Shown piece by piece: positions 1-5,489 of a DNA stretch of 5,489 nucleotides (position 1 is the first letter of the stretch; each line of letters starts with the position of its first letter). The stretch lies in assembly GCA_020718125.1 (NCBI GenBank), contig DYDC01000196.1:1-5489 (forward strand). The letters run 5' to 3'. The DNA comes from Methylacidiphilum sp. Its GTDB lineage: Bacteria; Verrucomicrobiota; Verrucomicrobiia; CAIQCK01. The notes under the pieces were generated by a model. That model did no database searches. It had not been told where the DNA came from and saw only the letters and a program-made list of their open reading frames with translations. The position numbers and the translations under genes were made by a program.

Positions 1-44
1 CTTACAGCCTTCATCCACTGAAAACAGCGAGGAACCGCCAGAGA
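1..44. other. Unexplained left edge beyond the truncated phosphoesterase
   Basis: These 44 bases lie downstream (minus strand) of the TAG that ends the phosphoesterase fragment. I translated all three minus-strand frames. None gives the strand and GNH(E/D) motif expected to follow in that family, so a single frameshift does not explain the truncation. The frame of the gene stays open after the TAG (SLAVPRCFQWMKAV), but I do not recognise it. It could be foreign sequence joined by recombination, a dispersed repeat or an assembly-edge artefact. Confidence 0.3.
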
Positions 45-350
45 CTAGTTAAAGACCGGCTCCATGTCCCACTTCCAACTGGCATACTGTTGCGCGAACG
101 ACACGTGGGAGGACGTGTTGGTGTCATTGCCATTGACCCAATCGCCGGCCACCAGCGCCAGTTCGGGGTTCAGCGTGGCAATCTTCTCGGCGATGGTGCG
201 CAGGTAGGTGCTGACGCTGTTGGTGGTGGAGCTTTTTTCACCCCGGGTGTCGCCCAGCATGGCGAAGGACCAGTCGGGTTGAAGCGCCGGGGCATACAGA
301 AAGCACGCAGCCGCCCACACGACGGCTCTCGGAATCAGTTTCGTGTTCAT
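45..350 (-). CDS. Truncated secreted metallophosphoesterase (N-terminal third only)
   Basis: The 101-residue product resembles the start of a calcineurin-like metallophosphoesterase, a family that hydrolyses phosphomono- or diesters with a two-metal centre. Residues 1-22 look like a Sec signal peptide: Lys4 and Arg8, a hydrophobic stretch AVVWAAACFLYAPA, and a likely cut after APA (residue 22). This places the product outside the cytoplasm. Motif I is LGDTRG, with D34 as a metal ligand and Arg where D-x-H has His, as in a known subgroup. Motif II is VAGDWVNG, with G69-D70. The chain ends at EPVFN and TAG (45-47), just before the GNH(E/D) motif and the later His ligands. Intact relatives are usually 250 residues or more, so this is probably a non-functional remnant. 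The start is the ATG at 348-350; no clear Shine-Dalgarno precedes it. It is transcribed divergently from the sugar-type cluster. The family call is fairly secure; calling it a remnant is inference. Confidence 0.65.
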   Translation of the reverse strand: MNTKLIPRAVVWAAACFLYAPALQPDWSFAMLGDTRGEKSSTTNSVSTYLRTIAEKIATLNPELALVAGDWVNGNDTNTSSHVSFAQQYASWKWDMEPVFN

Positions 351-398
351 GGATGAAGACCGGATTTGCAGACGCGCACAAGGCTATGTCTTGGCCGC

Positions 399-412
399 TG
401 CCTGTGCAGGCA
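399..412. promoter_or_regulatory. Short perfect palindrome, possible operator
   Basis: TGCCTG-TG-CAGGCA is a perfect 6-bp inverted repeat with a 2-bp centre, and the symmetry ends at the flanking bases. It lies between divergent genes, about 29 bp upstream of the candidate -35 of the PHP gene. That position would suit a dimeric regulator. Palindromes this short also occur by chance, and I recognise no regulator for it. Confidence 0.25.
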
Positions 413-440
413 ATTGAGGATGGGGCGCGACAGCGGATGG

Positions 441-469
441 TTGAATTTTTTTGCGTGTCCCCCTAGAGT
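441..469 (+). promoter_or_regulatory. Candidate sigma70-type promoter for the PHP-led operon
   Basis: TTGAAT (441-446) matches the -35 consensus at 4 of 6 bases. After a 17-bp spacer, TAGAGT (464-469) matches the -10 consensus at 4 of 6. Transcription would begin near 475-478, right at the ATG at 479, giving a leaderless or nearly leaderless mRNA. This fits the absence of a Shine-Dalgarno before that ATG. It is a consensus match only. Confidence 0.35.
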
Positions 470-478
470 CGGCGCCTC

Positions 479-1813
479 ATGCAATCGGAAGATTCACAAG
501 CCACCTCGGTATCCGAACTGGAACAGGCGCTCGACAGCTTCGACCTCGCAACGCGAAAGACCGCGCTCGTGCGGCTGTGCGGGCTGGCGAAACATGATCC
601 CGGCCTGTGGCCGCCGTCGAAGCCGGTCCTCAACCTGCATTGTCATACGTTCTACTCCTACAACGCCTGCGGCTACTCGCCGTCTTCGTTTGCATGGCGG
701 GCGCGCAAGGCGGGACTGGCTGCGGGAGGCGTGGTGGATTTCGACGTGCTCGATGCGATGGAGGAGTTCTTGGAGGCGGGACGGCTGGTCGGGCTGAAAA
801 CCTGCGTGAGCGTCGAGACGCGCGTGTTTGTGCCGGAGTTTGCGACGCGGGTCATCAACTCGCCGGGCGAACCGGGCATCGCCTACCACATGGGCGCCGG
901 GTTTACGTCCCTGCCGCAGTCGGACAGCGGGAAATCGTTTCTCGATTCGATGCGCCGGACGGTGGAATCGCGCAACCGTGACCTCGTCGCGCGGGTGAAC
1001 ACCTTCACCAAGCCCATCGAGCTGGACTACGATGGCGACGTGCTGCCGCTGACGCCGAAGGGCAACGCCACCGAGCGCCACATCTGCGAAGCCTACGAAC
1101 GCAAGGCGGCGAAGATGTTCCACGGCAAAGCCGCGCTGGCCGCGTTCTGGAAGGAGAAGCTCGGCGATTGTCCGGCGGACAGCGTAAAGTTGCAGGCGCT
1201 GATCCGCTCCAAGACGATGAAGCGCGGCGGCATCGGCTACGTGCAGGCGGGCAAAGGCTCTTTCCCGCTGATGGCGGACATGAACCGCTTTGTGTTGGAG
1301 TGCGGCGCGATCCCAACGATCGCATGGCTGGATGGCACGACTGACGGCGAGAAGGCCATCGAGGAATTGTTCGAGGTCGCAAAGTCCACCGGCGCGGCGG
1401 CATTGAACATCATTCCCGACCGCAACTACACACCGGGCGTGAAAGACCAGAAGGTGAAGAACCTCTACGACGTCGTCGCGCTCGCCGAGAAGCATCATTT
1501 CCCGGTCATCGTCGGCACGGAGATGAACGCGCCAGGGAACAAGTTCGTGGATTCGTTCGAGACGGCGGAACTCGCGCCATTGGTGCCGGTGTTCCTGAAG
1601 GGCGCGCACATCGCGTATGCGCATTCCGTGTTGCAGCAGCAAAGCGGGAAGGGCTACCTGAGCGCGTGGGCGCAGAAGACGTTCCCGACCGTCGAGGCGA
1701 AGAACGAGTTCTACGAGAAGCTGGGCCGCGACTTGCGGCCAGCCAATGAGGACTGCTTGCGCGGTCTGGCCGCCGGCGCGACAGCGGCGCAGATGTTGGC
1801 GAAGATTCATTGA
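479..1813 (+). CDS. PHP-domain protein, predicted metal-dependent phosphoesterase/hydrolase
   Basis: The 444-residue product carries the opening motif of the PHP (polymerase and histidinol phosphatase) fold: LNLHCHTFYSYN with H54-x-H56, the first metal ligands. Further candidate ligands are D87/D89 in VVDFDVLD (many PHP proteins have Asp-His here), E113 in SVETRVF, H137 in AYHMG, E348 in VGTEMN, and H377/H382 in GAHIAYAHS. A segment at 191-206 (LTPKGNATERHICEAY) looks conserved in character but is not part of the minimal fold. At 444 residues it is longer than simple PHP phosphatases (about 250-290); residues 140-280 seem to be inserted helical sequence. No signal peptide or membrane segment is seen, so it should be cytoplasmic. 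The start is the first ATG after an in-frame TAG at 464-466, with no Shine-Dalgarno. It leads a tight operon with two dehydrogenases and an aldolase, so a sugar phosphate or lactone-type intermediate is a reasonable but unproven substrate. Confidence 0.85.
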   Translation: MQSEDSQATSVSELEQALDSFDLATRKTALVRLCGLAKHDPGLWPPSKPVLNLHCHTFYSYNACGYSPSSFAWRARKAGLAAGGVVDFDVLDAMEEFLEAGRLVGLKTCVSVETRVFVPEFATRVINSPGEPGIAYHMGAGFTSLPQSDSGKSFLDSMRRTVESRNRDLVARVNTFTKPIELDYDGDVLPLTPKGNATERHICEAYERKAAKMFHGKAALAAFWKEKLGDCPADSVKLQALIRSKTMKRGGIGYVQAGKGSFPLMADMNRFVLECGAIPTIAWLDGTTDGEKAIEELFEVAKSTGAAALNIIPDRNYTPGVKDQKVKNLYDVVALAEKHHFPVIVGTEMNAPGNKFVDSFETAELAPLVPVFLKGAHIAYAHSVLQQQSGKGYLSAWAQKTFPTVEAKNEFYEKLGRDLRPANEDCLRGLAAGATAAQMLAKIH

Positions 1814-1816
1814 AGG
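1812..1816 (+). promoter_or_regulatory. Shine-Dalgarno GAAGG for the medium-chain dehydrogenase
   Basis: GAAGG overlaps the TGA stop of the PHP gene and sits 6 nt before the ATG at 1823. It supports that start and suggests coupled translation of the two genes. It is the clearest ribosome binding site in the operon. Confidence 0.5.
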
Positions 1817-1822
1817 CGATTT

Positions 1823-3436
1823 ATGGCAACTACCATTCCCAAACAACAACGAGCCTTGCAGTTGGTCGGCCCCGACCAGTTGCAGATCAACGACAACAAG
1901 CCCGTGTTCGAGCCGGGGCCTTATCAGGTTCTGGGGCGGATCGAGGTCGCGGGTTTGTGCTTCTCCGACCTGAAGCTGCTCAAGCAGTTCAACGGTCACC
2001 CGCGCAAGTCTGAAATCGCGAGGGGCATTGACAAGGCTATTCTCGGCGAGATGCCGAACTACGTCCCCGGCGACAAGCCCGCCGTGCCCGGTCATGAGAC
2101 GGTCGTGCGCATCGTCAAGACCGGCGACAAGGTGAAGACCGTGAAAGTCGGCGGGCGCTATCTGGTGCAGACCGATTATCGCTGGCTGCCGACGACCGGT
2201 TCCGCGTCGGCGTTCGGTTACAACTTCGAGGGCGCGCTCCAGGAATACGTGCTGATGGACGAGCGCGTCATCATCTCGCCCGACGGCGAATCCATGCTCA
2301 TCCCCGTCCCCGATGACTTGTCATCATCGGCGTTGGCGCTGGTTGAGCCGTGGGCCTGCGTTGAGGACGCCTACGTGGACAAACAGCGGCAGACGCTGAA
2401 AACCAACGGCAAGATGCTGGTGGTGGGCGAGACGCGGGTTGACCCTAAGCGCCTCGACAACCTGTTCAAGCGTTACGGCAAGCCGGCGGACATCTCGTGG
2501 AAGACCGTGGCGGAAGTGGAAGGTCTCAAGGACGCCAGCTTCGACGACGTTGTGTGTTTCGGCGCGAACGCTGAAGCGGCGACGAAACTGTTTTCAAAGG
2601 TTGCCGTGCACGGGCTGTTCAACATCGTCCAGTGCGGCGGCAAGTTCGGCAAGCCGGCGCTGTCCGCCATCGGCCGTGTCCACTACGGCGCCATCCGTAT
2701 CATCGGCACAACGGGCGGCGATCCCGCTGACTCGATGACGACGATTCCCGCGACGGCGGAGGTCCGCGCAAACGACAAGGTGAACATCATTGGCGCGGCC
2801 GGCCCGATGGGCACGATGCACGTCATTCGCGTTCTGTGTCTTGGCTTGCCCGGCGTTGCGGTGTTTGCGGGCGATGTCAGCGGCGAACGCCTGGCCGTGA
2901 TGCGGAACATCACCGACCCGTTGGCGAAGAAGAACAACGTCGTCCTGCACGCCTACAATCCAAAGACCGACAAGCTGTCCGAGAAGTTCGACTACACGGT
3001 GCTGATGGCGCCCATTCCGGCGCTGGTGGTGGCGTCCATCCCGGCCGCTGCCCCGGGCGGGATCATCAACATCTTCGCCGGCATCGCCGCGCACGTCACG
3101 GCGGAGATTGATCTCGATGCCTACATCGAGAAGCGCCTCTACTTCATTGGCACCAGCGGTTCGACGCTTGAGGACATGAAGCTGGTGCTGGAGAAGGTTG
3201 TCGCGCGCAAGTTGGACACCGACCTGTCCGTTGCCGCGGTCGCGGGCCTCGACGGGGCGATTGACGGCATCCGCGCCGTGGAGAAGAACTCGATGGCGGG
3301 CAAGATTCTGGTTTATCCCCAATGCCGCGGCTTGAAGCTGACGCCGTTGACAGAACTGGGCAGCAACGTGCCGCTCGACAACGGCCAGTGGAACAAAAAA
3401 GCCGAACAAGCATTACTGGAGCAATTCAAGAAATGA
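1823..3436 (+). CDS. Zinc-type medium-chain alcohol/polyol dehydrogenase, SorE-like, with an extra Rossmann-like segment
   Basis: The 537-residue product belongs to the medium-chain dehydrogenase superfamily, which interconverts alcohols or polyols with ketones or aldehydes using NAD(P). The N-terminal GroES-like domain (about 10-180) has the catalytic zinc set: C46 in AGLCFSDLK, H91-E92 in VPGHE, and E175 in LVEPWACV. The four-Cys structural zinc loop is absent. The cofactor domain has GAAGPMG (G324, G327, G330), and D351 after strand 2 suggests NAD(H). The ending (FIGTSGS, then MAGKILVYP) is typical. SorE-type sorbose-1-phosphate reductases are about 410 residues. The excess is residues about 195-315, which read like the back half of another Rossmann domain (VVCFGANAEAA, then IVQCGGKFG, then IRIIGTTGG) with no glycine-rich loop. 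A 9-bp gap separates it from the PHP gene, and its stop overlaps the next start as ATGA. Superfamily is sure; the SorE-like substrate is inferred from the SrlD-like partner. Confidence 0.85.
   Translation: MATTIPKQQRALQLVGPDQLQINDNKPVFEPGPYQVLGRIEVAGLCFSDLKLLKQFNGHPRKSEIARGIDKAILGEMPNYVPGDKPAVPGHETVVRIVKTGDKVKTVKVGGRYLVQTDYRWLPTTGSASAFGYNFEGALQEYVLMDERVIISPDGESMLIPVPDDLSSSALALVEPWACVEDAYVDKQRQTLKTNGKMLVVGETRVDPKRLDNLFKRYGKPADISWKTVAEVEGLKDASFDDVVCFGANAEAATKLFSKVAVHGLFNIVQCGGKFGKPALSAIGRVHYGAIRIIGTTGGDPADSMTTIPATAEVRANDKVNIIGAAGPMGTMHVIRVLCLGLPGVAVFAGDVSGERLAVMRNITDPLAKKNNVVLHAYNPKTDKLSEKFDYTVLMAPIPALVVASIPAAAPGGIINIFAGIAAHVTAEIDLDAYIEKRLYFIGTSGSTLEDMKLVLEKVVARKLDTDLSVAAVAGLDGAIDGIRAVEKNSMAGKILVYPQCRGLKLTPLTELGSNVPLDNGQWNKKAEQALLEQFKK
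3418..3421 (+). promoter_or_regulatory. Shine-Dalgarno GGAG and ATGA coupling for the short-chain dehydrogenase
   Basis: GGAG lies 11 nt before the ATG at 3433, whose bases overlap the TGA of the upstream gene (ATGA, 3433-3436). The site is a little far but usable. With the overlap it favours 3433 over the in-frame ATG at 3322 and implies translational coupling. Confidence 0.4.
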
Positions 3437-4248
3437 TCAACGTGGATTTGAAGGACCGCATCGCCATCGTCACCGGCGGCGCACAGGGGCTTGGGCAGGC
3501 CATCTGCGAGCGCCTTGCCAGGGAAGGCTGCCACGTCGTCGTGGTGGACGTGAACGAGCAGGGCGCTCAAGCTACCGCCACGGAAATCGCCAAGGCGACC
3601 GGCCGGCGCGTCGTTGGCCGGAAAGTGGACGTGACGCAGGAGGCGCGGGTCCAGGCGCTGTTCGATGACACGGTGAAGGATTTCGGCCGGGTGGACATCG
3701 TCGTGGCCAATGCCGCGATCCTCATCGCCGGGCCGATCGCCGAAGCCGACGCCGAGAAGTGGCGCGCGGTGATGAACGTGAACCTGTTCGGCTACTTCCT
3801 CACCACGAAGCACGCCTGCCGCGTCATGCAAAAACAGGGCGGCGGCTCGATCATCAACATCAACTCCAAGTCCGGCAAGAAAGGCAGCGCCGCCAACTCG
3901 GCCTACGCCGCGAGCAAGTTCGGCGGCATCGGCCACACCCAGAGCGTCGCGTTGGAAATGGCCCGCCACAACGTCCGCTGCAACGCCATCTGCCCCGGCA
4001 ACCTGCTCGAATCGCCGCTCTGGACACACCCCGAGAAAGGCCTCTTTGTCCAATATCTCCGCGCCGGCAAAGTCCCCGGCGCGAAGAACATCGAAGACGT
4101 CCGTCAGAACTATGTCAACCAGGTCCCGATGCGGCGCGGCTGCAGCTACGAAGATGTCTGCAACGCCGTCGTCTTCCTCGCGTCCGACGCCTCTGCCTAC
4201 ATCACCGGCATCGCACTCAGCGTGACCGGCGGACAGGAAATGAACTGA
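3433..4248 (+). CDS. Short-chain dehydrogenase, sorbitol-6-phosphate 2-dehydrogenase-like
   Basis: The 271-residue product is a classical short-chain dehydrogenase. It shows the cofactor motif TGGAQGLG (14-21), D39 after strand 2 (NAD rather than NADP), ANAA (92-95), N117 in MNVNLFG, and the catalytic S145, Y158 and K162 (YAASK). It matches E. coli SrlD beyond the generic fold: INSKSGKKGS, NSAYAASKFGG, TQSVALE, VPMRRGCSYEDV and the end SVTGGQEM parallel SrlD's INSKSGKVGS, NSGYSAAKFGG, TQSLALD, VPLKRGCDYQDV and NVTGGQVM. SrlD oxidises D-glucitol-6-phosphate to fructose-6-phosphate. This protein is cytoplasmic and of normal length. I chose ATG 3433 because it overlaps the previous stop as ATGA and starts directly before the fold; the in-frame ATG at 3322 would add 37 residues inside the upstream gene. 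Pairing with a SorE-like reductase is as in sorbose operons, but the true sugar may differ, so no gene symbol is given. Confidence 0.88.
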   Translation: MINVDLKDRIAIVTGGAQGLGQAICERLAREGCHVVVVDVNEQGAQATATEIAKATGRRVVGRKVDVTQEARVQALFDDTVKDFGRVDIVVANAAILIAGPIAEADAEKWRAVMNVNLFGYFLTTKHACRVMQKQGGGSIININSKSGKKGSAANSAYAASKFGGIGHTQSVALEMARHNVRCNAICPGNLLESPLWTHPEKGLFVQYLRAGKVPGAKNIEDVRQNYVNQVPMRRGCSYEDVCNAVVFLASDASAYITGIALSVTGGQEMN

Positions 4249-4257
4249 AGCCCGACC

Positions 4258-5013
4258 ATGAAAAAAGAAAAAATCCAGGAACTCCTCAAACTCTCCCACG
4301 AACTCGGCCGTGAAGACCGCGGCCTCGCCATCCTCGGCGAGGGCAACACTTCCGCGCAGGTGAGCGTCGAGACGTTTTTCGTCAAAGCCAGCGGCACTTG
4401 CCTCGCCACGCTGAGGGAGGAAGACGTGGTTGAGTGCAGAATGTCCAGGTTGCTGCCGCTGCTGGACGAGGAGAGCATGACCGACCAACAGATCGAGGAA
4501 GCCTTGATGGCCGCGCGGGTGGACCCGAAGGCGAAAAAGCCGTCCGTCGAGACGACCTTCCACGCCTACCTGCTCTCGTTGCCGGGCATCAACTTCATCG
4601 CCCACGGCCACGCCACGACCGTCAACCAAATCCTGTGCTCCCCGCGTGCGAAGGCGTTCGCCGAAAACCGGCTTTTCCCCGACGAGATCGTCTGTTGCGG
4701 CATTGCATCGGTCTTCGTCCCCTACACCGATCCCGGCTTGAAACTGGCGCAGACCATCCGCCGCGAGACCGAAGTGTTCATCAAGAAACACCAGCGTCAG
4801 CCGCGCGTCATCTTGATGCAAAACCACGGCGTCATCACCCTCGGCGCGACTTGGCAGGCCGCCCTCTCCGCAATCCTGATGGCCGAAAAGGCCGCCAGGG
4901 TCTTTGTCGGCGCCGCCGCCCTCGGCGGCCCGGTCTTCTTCACCGAAGAGAACGTCCAGCGCATCTCCGGCCGTCCCGACGAACTCTATCGTCAACGCGC
5001 GTTGAGCCAGTGA
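4258..5013 (+). CDS. Class II aldolase/adducin-family protein (FucA/AraD-type zinc aldolase)
   Basis: The 251-residue product has the full active-site pattern of zinc-dependent class II sugar-phosphate aldolases and epimerases. It shows LGEGNTSA (26-33) and VKASG (42-46), the usual phosphate-binding loops; PSVETTFH with E98 as likely acid/base; AHGHAT with H116 and H118; and QNHGVI with H190. These align by spacing with E73, H92, H94 and H155 of E. coli FucA. Family members cleave ketose-1-phosphates such as fuculose- or rhamnulose-1-phosphate to dihydroxyacetone phosphate plus an aldehyde, or epimerise ribulose-5-phosphate. It is about 35 residues longer than FucA, with most of the extra length between H118 and H190 and before E98. 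It is cytoplasmic and starts 9 bp after the short-chain dehydrogenase, with only a weak GAAG upstream. The first codons are A-rich (MKKEKI), which aids initiation. It probably acts in the same sugar pathway; the substrate cannot be read from the sequence. Confidence 0.88.
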   Translation: MKKEKIQELLKLSHELGREDRGLAILGEGNTSAQVSVETFFVKASGTCLATLREEDVVECRMSRLLPLLDEESMTDQQIEEALMAARVDPKAKKPSVETTFHAYLLSLPGINFIAHGHATTVNQILCSPRAKAFAENRLFPDEIVCCGIASVFVPYTDPGLKLAQTIRRETEVFIKKHQRQPRVILMQNHGVITLGATWQAALSAILMAEKAARVFVGAAALGGPVFFTEENVQRISGRPDELYRQRALSQ

Positions 5014-5014
5014 T

Positions 5015-5037
5015 ATGAACGCATGAAGCTGCCATGA
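5015..5037 (+). other. Two ATGA-chained minicistrons before the kinase start
   Basis: Between the aldolase stop and the kinase ATG there are two tiny ORFs, MNA-stop (5015-5026) and MKLP-stop (5023-5037). The first overlaps the second, and the second overlaps the kinase ATG (5034), each through an ATGA. They may relay ribosomes to the kinase start, or be chance. No function is claimed. Confidence 0.25.
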
Positions 5038-5489
5038 AGGACCTGGTTGGCCAGAAACTCGGCGGTTATGCCATCATCGAGGTGCTTGGAACTGGAGGGA
5101 TGGGCGCTGTGTTCAAGGCCCGCCAGCCAGTGCTGGATCGGCTCGTCGCGCTCAAGGTCATCGCGCCAGCGGTGGCAAAGAATCCCGGCTTTGTCGCCCG
5201 CTTTCAACACGAGGACAAGGCCGCCGCACGGCTGAACCATCCGAACGTCGCATCTGTTCACCCGGCAGGGGAGGACCGCGGGATTCACTTCATTGTGGAG
5301 GAATTCGTCGAAGGCGGGAACCTGCACGAACGGCTCGCCCGCGACGGACGCACGGACCCGCAGGAGGCCTTGGCGGTTTGCGTGTTTGTAGCTGATGGGC
5401 TGAAGTATGCATGGGACGAGGCGCGCATCATCCATCGTAAACATCGAGGATATGTCCCGCCGGTGGTTGAAACTAGCGGTGGTGCATCG
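5034..5489 (+). CDS. Serine/threonine protein kinase, N-terminal part (runs off window; catalytic loop disrupted)
   Basis: The frame is open from the ATG at 5034 to the window end (152 codons, no stop). It shows a bacterial Hanks-type kinase N-lobe: a lead-in LGGYAIIEVLG, the glycine loop GTGGMGAVF (19-27), the ATP-anchoring K41 in VALKVI, and the helix-C glutamate E60 in FQHEDKAAARLNHPN. The hinge is IVEEFVEGGNL, followed by VADGLKYAWDEARIIHR. Such kinases phosphorylate Ser/Thr residues in signalling; the GGMGAVF form is common in Planctomycetes and Verrucomicrobia. Similarity ends at H134-R135. The expected D-I-K-P-x-N is replaced by KHRGYVPPVV, so the catalytic Asp and Asn are missing from base 5439 on. 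No other frame restores them. The gene is therefore a pseudogene, a chimera at an insertion point, or a misjoined edge. ATG 5034 is the only start in this frame between the aldolase stop and the fold. It lies 20 bp after the aldolase but probably has a separate role. Confidence 0.75.
   Translation, partial: MKDLVGQKLGGYAIIEVLGTGGMGAVFKARQPVLDRLVALKVIAPAVAKNPGFVARFQHEDKAAARLNHPNVASVHPAGEDRGIHFIVEEFVEGGNLHERLARDGRTDPQEALAVCVFVADGLKYAWDEARIIHRKHRGYVPPVVETSGGAS
5439..5489. other. Right-edge segment unlike the kinase it interrupts
   Basis: After the HR of the kinase catalytic loop, none of the three forward frames gives HRD-x-K-x-x-N or a following DFG-like strand. The +2 frame reads NIEDMSRRWLKLAVVH, which I do not recognise. 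I saw no inverted match to the left 50 bases. It could be the end of an inserted element, a deletion junction or an assembly artefact. Confidence 0.3.

Larger units (their letters stand above)
351..478. other. Divergent intergenic region
   Basis: These 128 bp separate the minus-strand phosphoesterase fragment from the plus-strand PHP gene, so any promoters for both transcripts should lie here. I see a short palindrome (399-412), a plausible plus-strand promoter (441-469) and a 7-T run (446-452) with no hairpin in front of it. No small ORF in this stretch is convincing. Confidence 0.5.

Noticed and set aside
446..452. T-run as a rho-independent terminator
   Set aside because: No stable hairpin precedes it on the plus strand, and it sits in the promoter region of the downstream operon.
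494..2095. 533-codon open frame on the minus strand
   Set aside because: It lies antisense to the PHP gene and the start of the medium-chain dehydrogenase, both of which have clear motifs. The translation is rich in Arg, His, Leu and Val with no recognisable domain, as expected for the mirror of a high-GC gene.
2594..3409. 271-codon minus-strand open frame
   Set aside because: It is antisense to the cofactor domain of the medium-chain dehydrogenase; no motif was found.
3322..3432. In-frame upstream ATG that would lengthen the short-chain dehydrogenase by 37 residues
   Set aside because: It would lie wholly within the upstream gene, and the added residues do not belong to the fold. ATG 3433 has the ATGA overlap and a GGAG upstream.
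4261..4273. A-rich slippery run at the aldolase start, possible programmed frameshift
   Set aside because: The zero frame encodes a complete aldolase from the first codons, and no alternative product is supported. A-rich early codons are common at starts.
3313..4995. 560-codon open frame on the minus strand
   Set aside because: It is antisense to the short-chain dehydrogenase and aldolase and shows low-complexity Gly/Ala/Val/Asp composition without domain motifs. It is a GC-driven shadow.
4992..5444. 150-codon minus-strand open frame
   Set aside because: The plus strand here encodes an unmistakable kinase N-lobe; the minus frame has no recognisable features.

Overview
The window is about 60% GC. 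It reads as a fragment from a Verrucomicrobiota-like (PVC-group) bacterium. That placement is an inference from a GGMGAVF-type Ser/Thr kinase, a secreted 'LGDTRG'-type metallophosphoesterase and the gene mix; no marker gene is present.

Layout: At the left edge, on the minus strand, lies the first third of an exported calcineurin-like phosphoesterase (45-350). It stops at a TAG before the GNH(E/D) motif. A divergent intergenic region of 128 bp (351-478) follows, with a short perfect palindrome and a plausible sigma70-like promoter. From 479 to 5013 four plus-strand genes are packed end to end with gaps of 9, -4 and 9 bp: a PHP-domain metal hydrolase, a long zinc-type medium-chain dehydrogenase (SorE-like, with an extra Rossmann-like segment), a short-chain dehydrogenase very like sorbitol-6-phosphate 2-dehydrogenase (SrlD/SorD), and a class II (FucA/AraD-type) zinc aldolase. 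A Ser/Thr protein kinase starts 20 bp later (5034) and runs off the window. Its similarity to kinases stops abruptly inside the catalytic loop, at the HR of HRD.

How the genes may work together: the medium-chain/short-chain pair mirrors the enteric sorbose pathway, in which SorE reduces L-sorbose-1-phosphate to glucitol-6-phosphate and SorD/SrlD oxidises that to fructose-6-phosphate. Paired redox enzymes of this kind epimerise or isomerise a sugar (phosphate). The class II aldolase could then cleave a ketose-1-phosphate type product, and the PHP protein could act as a phosphatase or hydrolase on a pathway intermediate. No transporter, sugar kinase or regulator lies in the window, so the substrate is open. 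The kinase is probably not part of this pathway.

No RNA genes, CRISPR array, complete mobile element or convincing terminator was seen.
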